Origin: Desulfococcus multivorans
GTDB lineage: Bacteria; Desulfobacterota; Desulfobacteria; Desulfobacterales; Desulfococcaceae
Direction: 5' to 3'
Assembly: GCF_001854245.1 (NCBI RefSeq)
Contig: NZ_CP015381.1
Span: forward strand, 4,189,001 to 4,253,000
DNA: 64,000 nucleotides
The translations under genes and the position numbers were made by a program. Positions 34,200-43,148 of the stretch are shown here, piece after piece; within the stretch, counting starts at the first letter, position 1, and each line of letters opens with the position of its first letter. The notes beneath the pieces were generated by a model. It had not been told where the DNA came from. It made no database searches and was given only the letters and a program-made list of their open reading frames with translations.

Positions 34200-34484
34200 A
34201 TGACCGGACCCCAAAATCGATGGATTGTGCGGAATCGATCGGTGATCGGCCGTTCAGATATCAAGGCCCGCTTCATCCGTCATCAAACCAACATCCGAAA
34301 ATCCCCTGTCAAGGTCGATGTCAATGGTCGGTTCGAATTCCCGAAGCTTATCCATAATCCCTCCGGCCGGGAGATGGATCCACTCCGGGCGACTTTCGGC
34401 AAGCGCATTCACGGCACCGTCAAGCATATCCGCGTCGAAGGCGGCAATACCCATTCCGGCGCGTCGAACCATCGTTTTGCATGA
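34200..34484 (+). CDS. Uncertain small protein before the GIY-YIG gene, 94 aa
   Basis: ATG 34200 has AAGGA upstream and the stop overlaps the GIY-YIG start (ATGA), which favours a real gene. However the composition is unusual (basic, many arginines and asparagines) and I recognise no family. A minus-strand frame (34254-34472) reads a more ordinary acidic protein (AESRPEWIHLPAGGIMDKL), so the coding strand is not settled. Confidence 0.3.
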   Translation: MTGPQNRWIVRNRSVIGRSDIKARFIRHQTNIRKSPVKVDVNGRFEFPKLIHNPSGREMDPLRATFGKRIHGTVKHIRVEGGNTHSGASNHRFA

Positions 34485-34783
34485 GTCCCCGCCGGGATTG
34501 GAATGTCTATATGATTCGGTGCACGGACGGTTCCCTGTACACCGGCATCGCGACGGACGTCCAAAGACGATTCCGGGAACACCGAAGCGGTGGGGTGAGA
34601 GCAGCGAAATATTTTCGGGGACATCATCCCGAGGGGATTGTCTTCTCGCGAAAAGTGGGGTCCCGGCGGTCGGCCCTGATGGTGGAGGCGAAAATCAAAA
34701 AGGCCTCCAAGCAGGTGAAGGAGGCGTTGATCGCCGACCCTCCGCTGATCGATCCCTGGATGCCGACCGGCTGCAAAGGATGA
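34481..34783 (+). CDS. GIY-YIG nuclease-domain protein (YhbQ-like)
   Basis: MSPRRDWNVYMIRCTDGSLYTGIATDVQRR carries the GIY-YIG core (VYMIR...LYTGI), with the arginine and the later E of the metal site in VEAKIKKASKQVK. 100 aa is the size of the YhbQ/UPF0213 single-domain family. These are small nucleases of unclear physiological role, some linked to DNA repair. Stand-alone or coupled to the upstream small frame. Confidence 0.85.
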   Translation: MSPRRDWNVYMIRCTDGSLYTGIATDVQRRFREHRSGGVRAAKYFRGHHPEGIVFSRKVGSRRSALMVEAKIKKASKQVKEALIADPPLIDPWMPTGCKG

Positions 34784-35125
34784 ATCACTTTCGACCACAA
34801 TTCGTTTAAATAGGTTGCACCGGATTCTTATTTTAGTTTATGATCAAAACAAAGGCGATATGTGCGATGCCGAAAATTGGATATGCCCACGGTACAATCC
34901 GGATGCGACATCGGCACAACCGAAACCTTCCAAGATTTCAAACATGACCGTTATTACCGCCCGATTCGAGTTCTGCCGTCTGAACGGCTGAAAGACGCTG
35001 ATTGAACAAAACCCGTCACGGATAACATTTTTCGATCGAATTCTCATGATAAAGATCGCAGAACACAGCCGTATTGCAGCGACGGATTTACCGTCTCGGC
35101 AGACGGCGCTAATGGAGACGAAGTG
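34784..35125. other. Gene-free stretch before khpA
   Basis: No supported gene in about 340 bases. It contains an AT-rich part around 34805-34850 that could be a promoter and a short hairpin GCCGTCTGAACGGC (34976-34989). The end carries the GGAG of the khpA start. Confidence 0.45.
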
Positions 35126-35356
35126 ATGAAAGAACTGATTGAACGTATCGCAAAGAGCCTTGTGGATGATCCGGAACAGGTAACGGTAAAGGAAATCATT
35201 GGAAAACAAACGATCATACTGGAACTGAAAGTTGCCAAGGAAGACATTGGAAAGGTTATCGGGAAAAGCGGACAGACCGCCAATGCACTGAGAACTATTC
35301 TCAGTGCCGCTTCGGGAAAAGTGAACAAACACTATATTCTCGAAATTATCGGGTGA
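35126..35356 (+). CDS. khpA: KH-domain RNA-binding protein KhpA
   Basis: ATG 35126 follows GGAG. The 76-aa protein is a single type II KH domain: MKELIERIAKSLVDDPEQV, then IGKVIGKSGQTANALRTIL with the GxxG loop (GKSG), and a short C-terminal strand. KhpA proteins bind RNA, often with KhpB, and influence translation and envelope growth. It precedes a glycine-rich RRM gene by about 80 bases, which makes a small RNA-binding cluster. Confidence 0.88.
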   Translation: MKELIERIAKSLVDDPEQVTVKEIIGKQTIILELKVAKEDIGKVIGKSGQTANALRTILSAASGKVNKHYILEIIG

Positions 35357-35437
35357 GCCCACACGGCCCCGAGATCGGCGACAAACGCGCCCCTGCCGGG
35401 ATTGTCGCGTTGTCGCCCAAATTTAAGGAGAAATCTT

Positions 35438-35866
35438 ATGAAAATCTATGTTGGAAATCTGTCGTACGATGTTACCGAAGAGGATTTGAATCAGGCGTTT
35501 CAACCCTTTGGCCAGGTCGAATCCGTTGCCGTCATCAAAGACAAGATGAGCGGCCAATCCAAAGGGTTCGGTTTCGTGGAAATGGCCTCCAAAGCCGAAG
35601 GACAGGCTGCCATCGACGGCCTCAACGGCAAGGAATTCAAAGGTAGAACCCTCAATGTGAACGAGGCCAGACCCCGGAGTGACAATCGCGGCGGCTACGG
35701 CGGTGGCGGCGGTAAAGGCGGCGGCGGTGGCAGAGGCGGTTACGGCGGCGGTGGCGGTAGAGGCGGCGGCGGTGGCAGGGGTGGCTACGGCGGCGGTGGC
35801 GGCGGTGGCGGCGGCAGGGGTGGCTACGGCGGCGGCGGCAGAGGCGGTTACGGCGGGGACCGATAG
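35438..35866 (+). CDS. Glycine-rich RNA-recognition-motif protein, 142 aa
   Basis: AAGGAG precedes ATG 35438. An RRM fills residues 1-80: MKIYVGNLSYDVTEEDL (RNP2 IYVGNL) and KGFGFVEM (RNP1). The rest is a GGYGGGG/GGRGG tail of about 60 residues, as in bacterial cold-shock-type RNA-binding proteins (Rbp) and plant GR-RBPs. The tail is a low-complexity segment likely to self-associate. It probably binds mRNA under cold or stress; that is inferred. Confidence 0.9.
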   Translation: MKIYVGNLSYDVTEEDLNQAFQPFGQVESVAVIKDKMSGQSKGFGFVEMASKAEGQAAIDGLNGKEFKGRTLNVNEARPRSDNRGGYGGGGGKGGGGGRGGYGGGGGRGGGGGRGGYGGGGGGGGGRGGYGGGGRGGYGGDR

Positions 35867-35941
35867 GGATAGCACCCACTCCGAAAAAGAGTCGGCGCCT
35901 TTAAATCGGCAGGTCTCGTAAGTTCCCCAACAAAGGATTCA

Positions 35942-36145
35942 TCAACAGCATCGGTTTTCAAAGGGGATGTGGCAAGGACTTACGAATTCCCCGTTTTGAT
36001 CCATTATATAGCAGCAGCAGAGATCGGGTTTCTCCCGAAGGGCCTCCTCCGCGATGGGACACGCGCGGAGGGGTTCCGTACCGGCATCGATCTCGCCGTC
36101 CGGATCCCCTCTGCCGTTCGTGACGAAATGCAGGGTATCGTTCAT
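35942..36145 (-). CDS. Hypothetical cysteine-rich protein, 67 aa
   Basis: ATG 36145 (MNDTLHFVTNGRGDPDGEID) has GGAGG upstream. The C-terminal half has CP...CCC...SPC...RCC, six or more cysteines, which suggests metal binding. No family recognised. It follows the 96-aa gene on the minus strand by 27 bases, so they may be co-transcribed. Confidence 0.5.
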   Translation of the reverse strand: MNDTLHFVTNGRGDPDGEIDAGTEPLRACPIAEEALREKPDLCCCYIMDQNGEFVSPCHIPFENRCC

Positions 36146-36171
36146 GGTTCGGTCCTCCGTTCCAACCTCAC

Positions 36172-36462
36172 TCATAAGCTCATGTTTTCACAGAAAGGTT
36201 CGTTCCTGAAACGTTTGTCTTTGCACAGAACCTTTCTGTAGCGGGCGAGACCTTCCAGGCATTTTCCTCCGGCGCTCCTCACCTCGATACGGATCACGCG
36301 CCTGTCCCGCCCCGCTTCTCTGGGCTCAATGGTAATCCTGCCGATGTGGGTATCCGTATTGCGCTCGAATTCTCCGAGTACGGTATTCAACGCATCATTC
36401 AAGACCACCTGGGTCAGTGCGGTGATCAATTTGTCATCGCATTTGACGGCATTGTTTTTCAT
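36172..36462 (-). CDS. Hypothetical protein, 96 aa
   Basis: ATG 36462 (MKNNAVKCDDKLITALTQVV) is preferred to a TTG at 36477. Soluble, alpha/beta, with no recognised domain. The weak ribosome binding site lowers confidence. It is paired with the cysteine-rich 67-aa gene downstream. Confidence 0.5.
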   Translation of the reverse strand: MKNNAVKCDDKLITALTQVVLNDALNTVLGEFERNTDTHIGRITIEPREAGRDRRVIRIEVRSAGGKCLEGLARYRKVLCKDKRFRNEPFCENMSL

Positions 36463-36737
36463 GGGGTCTGATTCCAATCGAAACGTGTCAACGGCATTCT
36501 GAAAACGCCTTTAAGCATCATGTCAAAACCTGCACGTTTTGAGTCGTCACAGGTTCTGGTTCCAAATATCCGGGCTCCGTATCAAGTGTAAGCACATGAA
36601 TTTGCATGTCAACGTATCGACCCCCATAGTCCTCCGTTAAACGCCCCAAGTCTGGACCGCTCCAAGCTTTTGCTTGATGTATCAGCCGTTATCCGATAAA
36701 AGTAGAACGTCTCGAGCGGCGATATAAGGAGATCATC

Positions 36738-37244
36738 ATGCGCAGAATTACGAGAGAGGTTATATTTGAAACGGAAAAGGGTTGTTGGAACGGTGATCAA
36801 CGCCTGAAAACCGCAGGGCTTCTGCTGTCACACATCAAGGCGGCACACACCGATGACGGCCACATCACCGGCTGCAGGGCTACGATCGCTTTCAGGAAAA
36901 TCGACGAAACAGACCGGATCGAGCGATACAGGGTCTTTTTCCCCCCGCTCCTCGACGGGAAAAATATCCTCGCGGCACTCGAGAAAAATCTATGTCCCTT
37001 CTGCGAAATCGAGCGGGCGAAAGAGATGGCGGCGGCATGCCGCCGAAATGAAGACAGCGGCCGCGGACCGATTTATATCCCGGAGAATTCAGAAGATCGT
37101 TACGAAATCGACGCCGCCGGCCGACTGTCGAGACAGCGGGCCACGGCATCCGGCGGCCGGCGACCCCGAGAGTGGTTCGATTTCACCAAAGGGTTCTGGT
37201 TCACGGATCCGGACGCCGTTCCGGTTTCAAAACCCGACCGTTGA
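36738..37244 (+). CDS. Hypothetical protein with a CPFCE motif, 168 aa
   Basis: AAGGAG lies six bases before ATG 36738. Residues 1-75 look like a small alpha/beta domain. A CPFCE motif near residue 86 could bind metal or act as a redox site. The C-terminal 60 residues are basic and disordered. It lies 50 bases before a metal-dependent hydrolase in the same direction. No family assigned. Confidence 0.55.
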   Translation: MRRITREVIFETEKGCWNGDQRLKTAGLLLSHIKAAHTDDGHITGCRATIAFRKIDETDRIERYRVFFPPLLDGKNILAALEKNLCPFCEIERAKEMAAACRRNEDSGRGPIYIPENSEDRYEIDAAGRLSRQRATASGGRRPREWFDFTKGFWFTDPDAVPVSKPDR

Positions 37245-37296
37245 ATCGATATTCGCCAACCGGAACATGACGCCCAATACACAAAGGAGAATGATC

Positions 37297-37923
37297 ATGT
37301 TATCTGACGTCTTAAGCAAGATCAAATGGCTGGGTCACGATGGTTTCGAGATATCTTCAGACGACATTCGGCTCGTCGTCGATCCCTACCAGATCGAGGA
37401 CGGCGAACCCGCGGACATCATTCTGATCACTCACCCCCATTTCGACCACTGCTCGGTCGACGACATCGAAAAAATCCGGACACCCGCCACCGTCTTTGTC
37501 ACCGAGGCCGAATCCGCCAGAAAACTCACCGGCGACGTCCGGGTCGTCAAGCCCGGGGACCGGCTGACGGTCATGGGCATCGATATCGAAGCCGTTCCGG
37601 CTTACAACACCAACAAGGATTTTCACCCGAAGAAAAACAAGTGGCTGGGCTTTATCATCACCATCGACGGCGTCCGGATCTATCATGCCGGCGATACGGA
37701 CCTGATCCCGGAAATGAACGACCTCTCGGTGGACATCGCACTGCTGCCCGTATCCGGCACCTATGTCATGACCGCGGCCGAGGCTGTCGAGGCCGCCGGA
37801 AAGATCAAGCCCAAGGTGGCCATCCCCATGCACTACGACGCCATCGTCGGCACCCGCGACGACGCCGCGAAATTCAAGGCCGCCCTTTCAGGGGTCTGCG
37901 AGGTCGTCGTTCTGAACAAATAG
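37297..37923 (+). CDS. Metal-dependent hydrolase (UPF0173/MBL fold)
   Basis: ATG 37297 has AAAGGAG seven bases upstream. The 208-aa protein shows a metallo-beta-lactamase fold: WLGHDGFEI, ITHPHFDHCSVDDI (HxHxDH), IYHAGDTDLIPEM and IPMHYDAI. The signature fits the UPF0173/UlaG-like hydrolases, whose substrate is usually unknown. Full length and all metal ligands present. Confidence 0.88.
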   Translation: MLSDVLSKIKWLGHDGFEISSDDIRLVVDPYQIEDGEPADIILITHPHFDHCSVDDIEKIRTPATVFVTEAESARKLTGDVRVVKPGDRLTVMGIDIEAVPAYNTNKDFHPKKNKWLGFIITIDGVRIYHAGDTDLIPEMNDLSVDIALLPVSGTYVMTAAEAVEAAGKIKPKVAIPMHYDAIVGTRDDAAKFKAALSGVCEVVVLNK

Positions 37924-38082
37924 GCACGCCGGCCCAGGATGCCGCGCACGGCAGACCGGATATTGACTCACGAGAGCGGCTTTCATAATAATGCCTTGCG
38001 AACATCGACATTCGAGCCGATCTCAAGCGGCATTCGGCTTAAAGCAATTTGAAAATTCTCATCAAAACGTTGGAGGGCTCCC

Positions 38083-38706
38083 ATGCGAGATGAGCACGAC
38101 CCCAAGAATCATGGCGGCCGGGGGCTGACCCGCCGCGGCTTCCTCAAAACCATGGGCACCGGCGCGGCGGTCGCCGTTGCCTCCGATTCTCTCGTCGGCT
38201 TCGGCACCGCAGCCGGGGCCGCCACGCCGGAAACAACCGTCGCCGTCAGCTTCACGGTCAACGGCATTCGCCGCGACATGGTCGTTGAGCCGCGGTGGAC
38301 GCTCCTTCACATCCTCCGGGAAAAGCTCGGCATCACCGGAACCAAGCCCGGCTGCGAACGAGGCGAATGCGGCGCGTGCACCGTCCTTGTCGACGGCGTC
38401 GCCCGGTATGCCTGCCTGACCCTTGCGGCGGAGGTCGACGGCCGGGAGATCACGACGGTCGAAGGCCTCATGGACGGCGAACGTCTCGGGCCTGTCCAGC
38501 AGGCATTTGTCGAACATGACGCGTTCCAGTGCGGCTATTGCACATCCGGTCAGATCATGGCCGCCGAAGGACTGCTGCGCGCCAATCCCGCTCCCGGGAA
38601 GGACGACATCCGCGCGGCCATGAGCGGGAATCTCTGTCGCTGCGGCGCCTATCCCCACATCACGGCAGCCGTGTTGCGGGCTGCGGAACTCAAGCGGAAA
38701 AAATGA
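38083..38706 (+). CDS. 2Fe-2S subunit of a xanthine-oxidase-family enzyme (PaoA-like)
   Basis: GGAGGG precedes ATG 38083. A Tat signal (LTRRGFLKTMGTGAAVAVAS) at residues 15-34 indicates export of the folded complex. CERGECGACTVLVDG (plant-type cluster) and the second cluster FQCGYCTSGQ...NLCRCGAYPHI are complete. E. coli PaoA, the small subunit of a periplasmic aldehyde oxidoreductase, has the same plan. It transfers electrons from the molybdenum site to FAD. First gene of a three-gene operon; order is small, large, medium subunit. Confidence 0.88.
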   Translation: MRDEHDPKNHGGRGLTRRGFLKTMGTGAAVAVASDSLVGFGTAAGAATPETTVAVSFTVNGIRRDMVVEPRWTLLHILREKLGITGTKPGCERGECGACTVLVDGVARYACLTLAAEVDGREITTVEGLMDGERLGPVQQAFVEHDAFQCGYCTSGQIMAAEGLLRANPAPGKDDIRAAMSGNLCRCGAYPHITAAVLRAAELKRKK

Positions 38707-38714
38707 GGTGAACC

Positions 38715-41045
38715 TTGGCTGATGAAGACAAACGCATTTTCGAAGCCCCGGAATCGCCGGTGCCCGAAACGCCCCGCCCCGGAGAACAGCCCGCCCCCTG
38801 GGGCAAGACCCGCGTTGTCGGGGCGCCTCTCCCCCGGGTCGACGCTTATGAACGGGTGAGCGGTTCTGCCGTCTACCCTTCGGACGTGAAACTCCCCAAC
38901 ATGCTGCACGGGGCCATTCTGCGATGCCCCCACCCCCACGCCCGGGTGGTTCGGATCGACACCACGCGGGCAAATCGCATGCCCGGCATACATGCCGTCA
39001 TGGACGGCAGTTCTTCCGGCGCCGAGCTCCTGTGGACCTATACCGGGTCGGGAACAACCCTGCAGACGAAAATATTCGACCCTGTCTGCCGTTTCGAGGG
39101 TGAAACCGTGGCTGCCGTGGCTGCAGAAAGCCCTTACCAGGCCCGGGATGCCCTTCGCGCCATCGACGTCACCTATGAGGTGCTGCCCTTCATCTCCGAC
39201 GAGCGGACCGCCCTGGCGGCTTCAGCTCACCCGATCCATCCCGGCGGCAACCAGGTGGGTCAGACCGAGACGTACGCCAGAGGAGATCTGGACAAGGGAT
39301 TTGCCGAAGCCGACGTGGTACTCGAACAACATTACCGGACCGCCTGCGAGATCCACACTCCCCTGGAGCCCCACGGTTGCGTCGCCAACTGGGATGGCGA
39401 CCGGTTGACCCTATGGGAGTCGACCCAGGGCGTCTATGCCGTTCAGAAGACGGTGGCCGAAACCCTGGGCATGCCCTTGTCCAAGGTCCGCGTCATCGGC
39501 CATTACATGGGCGGCGGGTTCGGCAGCAAGCTCCAGCCCGGGAAATACACCGTCATCGCCGCCCTCCTCGCCCGGATGACCGGACGACCGGTCAGGCTGT
39601 TCCTGAGCCGGGAAGAGACCTTTCTGGCCGTGGGCAACCGCCCGGCCAACACCATGACCCTCAAGGCCGGCGTCAAAAAGGACGGCACCCTGACGGCCCT
39701 TGACTTCACCTGCATCGGATCGGGGGGCGCCTATCCCTTCGGCGGCGCCCTCGTCGTCGATTGGCTGATCCGAGACCTCTATGCCTGTCCCCATGTCCGG
39801 ACCACCGCTACCGACGTCTACATCAACGCCGGTCCGGCCCGGGCATTTCGCGCCCCCGGCCACCCCCAGGGGGCCTGGGCGCTCGAGCAGATGATGGATG
39901 CGCTGGCCGAGGCCATTCAAATGGACCCCGTGGCGTTCCGCCTCAGGAACATTCCGCAGGTCAGCCAGGCCAGAAAAGGCAACCCGCCTTACGGCACGCC
40001 GGGATTCGAGGAGTGCCTGAAACGGGGGGCTGAGGCCTTCGGCTGGGACGAAGCCCGGAAGTCGGCCGGGGATTCGGGGCCCATCCGCAGGGGAATCGGC
40101 ATGGCCGCGGGCTTATGGTCCTCCGGCGACGGCAGGCCGCCGTCAACCATCATCCTCAAGCTCTTTGCCGACGGCAGCGTCAATCTGAACATGGGCGCCA
40201 GCGACATCGGGACCGGCACCAAGACGGTGATGGCCCTGGTGGTGGCCGAAGAGCTGGGGGTGCGGCCCGACGCCGTCCAGATCGAACACGCCGACACGGG
40301 CACCACCCAGTTCGCGACGCCCAGCGGCGGGAGCAAGACCGTTCCCACGGAAGCGCCGGCGGTCCGCGCCGCCGCCGTGAGCGTGAAACAGCAGCTTCTG
40401 GAGATGGCCGCCCGGAACCTCAAGGTCGACGCCGCCGAACTCCGCTATATTCCGGGCGCCGTCGTCAGCCGGAACGACCCGTCCAAACGCATCGCCATAG
40501 ACCGGATCTCCGGTGTCAGGATGGCCGGGGGGGTCGTGGGGGTGGGATACCGCGATCCCAACCCGCCCAACCGCGTCATCAACCCCTTCGCGGCGCAGTT
40601 CTGCGAGGTGGCGGTCGACACCCGCACCGGCGAGGTCCGGATCCTCCGGTTCCTCGGCGCCCATGACAGCGGCCGGGTCATGAACCGGCTCACCTACGAC
40701 AACCAGGTTTTCGGGGGCATCACCATGGGGATCGGCCTGGCCATGACCGAAGCCCGCATTCTGGACGGGAACCAGACCGGAAAGATCGTCAACGGCAATC
40801 TGCATACCTACAAGGTTCCCACGGCCATGGACGTGCCCGACGACATGGTCTCCCTCCCCATCGAGATCCCCGACGACGAAGCCAACACCACCGACGCCAA
40901 GGGCCTGGGGGAACCGGTCACCATTCCCACGGCACCGGCCGTCGCCAACGCCATATACAACGCCACGGGCCTCAGAATCACCGAAACCCCCATGGACCCG
41001 GTCCGGCTCTGCGGTCTTCTGGCGGCCCAGCGAAAGGAGGCATAG
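38715..41045 (+). CDS. Molybdopterin-binding subunit of the aldehyde/xanthine oxidoreductase family
   Basis: Start is TTG 38715 with GAGGTGAACC upstream, eight bases after the previous gene. The 776-aa protein has the large-subunit motifs: VSGSAVYPSDVKLPNM, VRVIGHYMGGGFGSKLQPGK (Mo-pterin site), FRAPGHPQGAWALEQMMD, and near the end KGLGEPVTIPTAPAVANAI, with the GLGEP glutamate that acts as catalytic base. Substrate cannot be read. It lies with a Tat-exported partner, so the enzyme is likely periplasmic and probably oxidises aldehydes. Confidence 0.88.
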   Translation: MADEDKRIFEAPESPVPETPRPGEQPAPWGKTRVVGAPLPRVDAYERVSGSAVYPSDVKLPNMLHGAILRCPHPHARVVRIDTTRANRMPGIHAVMDGSSSGAELLWTYTGSGTTLQTKIFDPVCRFEGETVAAVAAESPYQARDALRAIDVTYEVLPFISDERTALAASAHPIHPGGNQVGQTETYARGDLDKGFAEADVVLEQHYRTACEIHTPLEPHGCVANWDGDRLTLWESTQGVYAVQKTVAETLGMPLSKVRVIGHYMGGGFGSKLQPGKYTVIAALLARMTGRPVRLFLSREETFLAVGNRPANTMTLKAGVKKDGTLTALDFTCIGSGGAYPFGGALVVDWLIRDLYACPHVRTTATDVYINAGPARAFRAPGHPQGAWALEQMMDALAEAIQMDPVAFRLRNIPQVSQARKGNPPYGTPGFEECLKRGAEAFGWDEARKSAGDSGPIRRGIGMAAGLWSSGDGRPPSTIILKLFADGSVNLNMGASDIGTGTKTVMALVVAEELGVRPDAVQIEHADTGTTQFATPSGGSKTVPTEAPAVRAAAVSVKQQLLEMAARNLKVDAAELRYIPGAVVSRNDPSKRIAIDRISGVRMAGGVVGVGYRDPNPPNRVINPFAAQFCEVAVDTRTGEVRILRFLGAHDSGRVMNRLTYDNQVFGGITMGIGLAMTEARILDGNQTGKIVNGNLHTYKVPTAMDVPDDMVSLPIEIPDDEANTTDAKGLGEPVTIPTAPAVANAIYNATGLRITETPMDPVRLCGLLAAQRKEA

Positions 41046-41048
41046 CCC

Positions 41049-42020
41049 ATGATGCCCAGTTTCTCCTATGTCCGGGCCGGAACCCTGGACAAGGCCGTCG
41101 AGGCCCTCGCCCGGGACGGGGCCTGCCTTCACGCCGGCGGCACCGATCTCGTCGGGTGTCTCCGCGACGGCATTCTGGATCCTGCCGTCGTCGTCAGCAT
41201 CTCACGCCTGAAAGAGCTCGCCGGCATCCGTCAAACGGCGGAGGGGGGCCTTGAAATCGGCGCCATGACGACCATCCATGCGGTTTCCCAGAGCCCCGCC
41301 GTCCAATCGGGTTACCCGGCACTGGCAATGGCTGCGGCGGCGGTGGGAAGCCCTCAGTTGCGCCACCAGGGAACCATTGGCGGCAACCTCTGCCAGAAGC
41401 CCCGCTGCTGGTATTACCGCGGAGATTTTCCCTGCCTGAGGAAAGGGGGCGATCTCTGCTACGCCGTGGACGGAGAGAATGCCCACCACTGCATCCTGGG
41501 CGGCGAGAACTGCTACATCGTCCACCCCTCGGACACCGCTCCCGCCCTCGCTGCGCTGGGGGCGATCGCCGTCATCGCAGGCCCGGACGGACGGCGGAGC
41601 GTCCCGGTGGCGGCATTTCACGTACCGCCCTCGGACGATTACATGAAGGAGACGGTGCTGGGTCCGGGAGAAATCCTCACGGGGATCCGTCTCCCCCCGC
41701 CGCCGGACGGTCTGCGAAGCCTCTATCGAAAGGTGCGGGCGCGCCGCGCCTGGGACTTCGCCCTGGCCGGAGCGGCCGTCGCGCTGCAGAGCAGAAACGG
41801 CCGGACAGCCCAGTGCCGGATCTTTCTGAGCGGCGCGGCGCCCGTTCCGTATCGCGCCGCCGAGGCGGAGGCGATCCTCGTGGGAAAGGCGCTTGATGAA
41901 CAAACCATCGCCGAAGCGGCCCGGGCGGCGGTGAAGGATGCCGCGCCCATGAGTGGAAACGGCTACAAGGTCCCCATGTTCATCGGCGTCATCGAATCAG
42001 TCCTTGGAGAAATGGCCTGA
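41049..42020 (+). CDS. FAD-binding subunit of the same oxidoreductase (PaoB-like)
   Basis: ATG 41049 follows the large subunit by three bases with GAAAGGAGG upstream. LHAGGTDLVGCLRDG, PQLRHQGTIGGNLCQKPRCW and VRARRAWDFALAGAAVAL are the FAD-domain motifs. The insertion from Q120 to about P170 contains four cysteines (CWYYRGDFPC, LCYAVDG, HCILGGENC), the arrangement that holds an additional 4Fe-4S cluster in PaoB. That supports a PaoABC-type enzyme over an ordinary xanthine dehydrogenase. Confidence 0.88.
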   Translation: MMPSFSYVRAGTLDKAVEALARDGACLHAGGTDLVGCLRDGILDPAVVVSISRLKELAGIRQTAEGGLEIGAMTTIHAVSQSPAVQSGYPALAMAAAAVGSPQLRHQGTIGGNLCQKPRCWYYRGDFPCLRKGGDLCYAVDGENAHHCILGGENCYIVHPSDTAPALAALGAIAVIAGPDGRRSVPVAAFHVPPSDDYMKETVLGPGEILTGIRLPPPPDGLRSLYRKVRARRAWDFALAGAAVALQSRNGRTAQCRIFLSGAAPVPYRAAEAEAILVGKALDEQTIAEAARAAVKDAAPMSGNGYKVPMFIGVIESVLGEMA

Positions 42021-42040
42021 CGCAACGATAAGGAGATGTC

Positions 42041-42448
42041 GTGAGAGTATTGTTCTGGTTCTGCGAAAAATTCGCCTGGAAGCCAACCCTCAAGACCCTC
42101 GAGGACGCTCCCGACGCGAGCCCCGACGAGCGAAAGCGGGCTGTGGTGGCCTTTATCCATGTCGAACCCCGGGACGTGACGGAGGACAGCTCGGCTGAAA
42201 CCAAGCTCGTGAAAAACGCCAAATGGGCGGCGCGGAAATGGGAGGTTCAGGAAATCGTCCTGCATTCCTTTACCCATCTGGGGGAGGCCAAGGCCGAGCC
42301 CGAGCAGGCCGGGGCCCTCATCGACCGGGCCCGCGAACGGCTGCAAAACGCCGGGTACACCACCGTCAAAACCCCCTATGGATACTTCAACGATCTGTCC
42401 ATCGAGGCGCCGGGGCATCCCCTGGCCCGGATTTTCAAGGAATTTTAA
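42041..42448 (+). CDS. Stand-alone threonyl-tRNA-synthetase editing-domain protein
   Basis: GTG 42041 has AAGGAG seven bases upstream. MRVLFWFCEKFAWKPTLKTL, FIHVEPRDV, ETKLVKNAKWAARKWEVQEI, VLHSFTHLGEAKAEP and YGYFNDLSIEAPGHPLARIF match the archaeal-type ThrRS editing domain (D-aminoacyl-tRNA deacylase-like fold). As a 135-aa single domain it may deacylate mischarged tRNA in trans; that is inference. It follows the Pao-like operon by 20 bases and may be read from it. Confidence 0.8.
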   Translation: MRVLFWFCEKFAWKPTLKTLEDAPDASPDERKRAVVAFIHVEPRDVTEDSSAETKLVKNAKWAARKWEVQEIVLHSFTHLGEAKAEPEQAGALIDRARERLQNAGYTTVKTPYGYFNDLSIEAPGHPLARIFKEF

Positions 42449-42457
42449 AGCACTGCC

Positions 42458-43132
42458 ATGCGAAAAACCAGACAGAAATATTACGACTTCTTCTCGAAAT
42501 GGTATGACGGATTCATCGCCTTGCACGCCACCGACAAGCAGGGTGTCCTGCGGGAGATCCTGGCGGAACACACCGACGCCGGACCCGGCGACATCGTTCT
42601 CGACATCTGCACGGGCACGGGTGCGGCCCTGCCGCCCCTGACCCGACGGGTCGAAGGCAAAGGACTTGCAATAGGACTGGATTTTTCCTCGGGTATGCTC
42701 CGGGCCGCCGGGAGGAAGACGACAAGGTTCCCTCAAGTGTGTCTGGTTCAGGCTGACTGCGAACGGCTGCCCTTCAGGTCCGGGGTCTTCGCGGCCGTCA
42801 CCTGCTCCCACGCCTTCTATGAACTGAAAGGCGACACCCAGACCCGCACCCTGGCGGAGATCCGCCGATGCCTCAAACCGGGAAGACCCTTTTTGATGAT
42901 GGAACACGAGGTGCCTGAAAACCGATTCGTACGCCTCCTCTTCCATATCCGGCTGCTCTCCATGGGCCGGAAGCGCGCCCTTCAGATCCTGAGACACGAA
43001 CAGACTTTTCTGGAACGGCATTTCGATCGGGTAATCAAAGTCGCCACTGCCACCGGCAGATCGAAAATCTATATCTGCACCGGATCAACACAGGGAGAGG
43101 CTCGGTTCGACCCGCCGGGAGCTCCGGTTTAA
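42458..43132 (+). CDS. SAM-dependent methyltransferase (class I), 224 aa
   Basis: MRKTRQKYYDFFSKWYDGFI starts a UbiE/methyltransferase-11-like protein. Motif I is VLDICTGTGAALPPL, with GLDFSSGML (motif post-I), ADCERLPFRSGVF and LKPGRPFLMMEHEVP following. Substrate unknown. It begins 10 bases after the editing-domain gene, so it shares the operon. Confidence 0.85.
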   Translation: MRKTRQKYYDFFSKWYDGFIALHATDKQGVLREILAEHTDAGPGDIVLDICTGTGAALPPLTRRVEGKGLAIGLDFSSGMLRAAGRKTTRFPQVCLVQADCERLPFRSGVFAAVTCSHAFYELKGDTQTRTLAEIRRCLKPGRPFLMMEHEVPENRFVRLLFHIRLLSMGRKRALQILRHEQTFLERHFDRVIKVATATGRSKIYICTGSTQGEARFDPPGAPV

Positions 43133-43148
43133 CAGGATACGTTTCGGA

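Noticed and set aside
35679-35921. An alanine-rich protein frame
   Set aside because: It is the shifted reading of the glycine-rich tail of the RRM protein.
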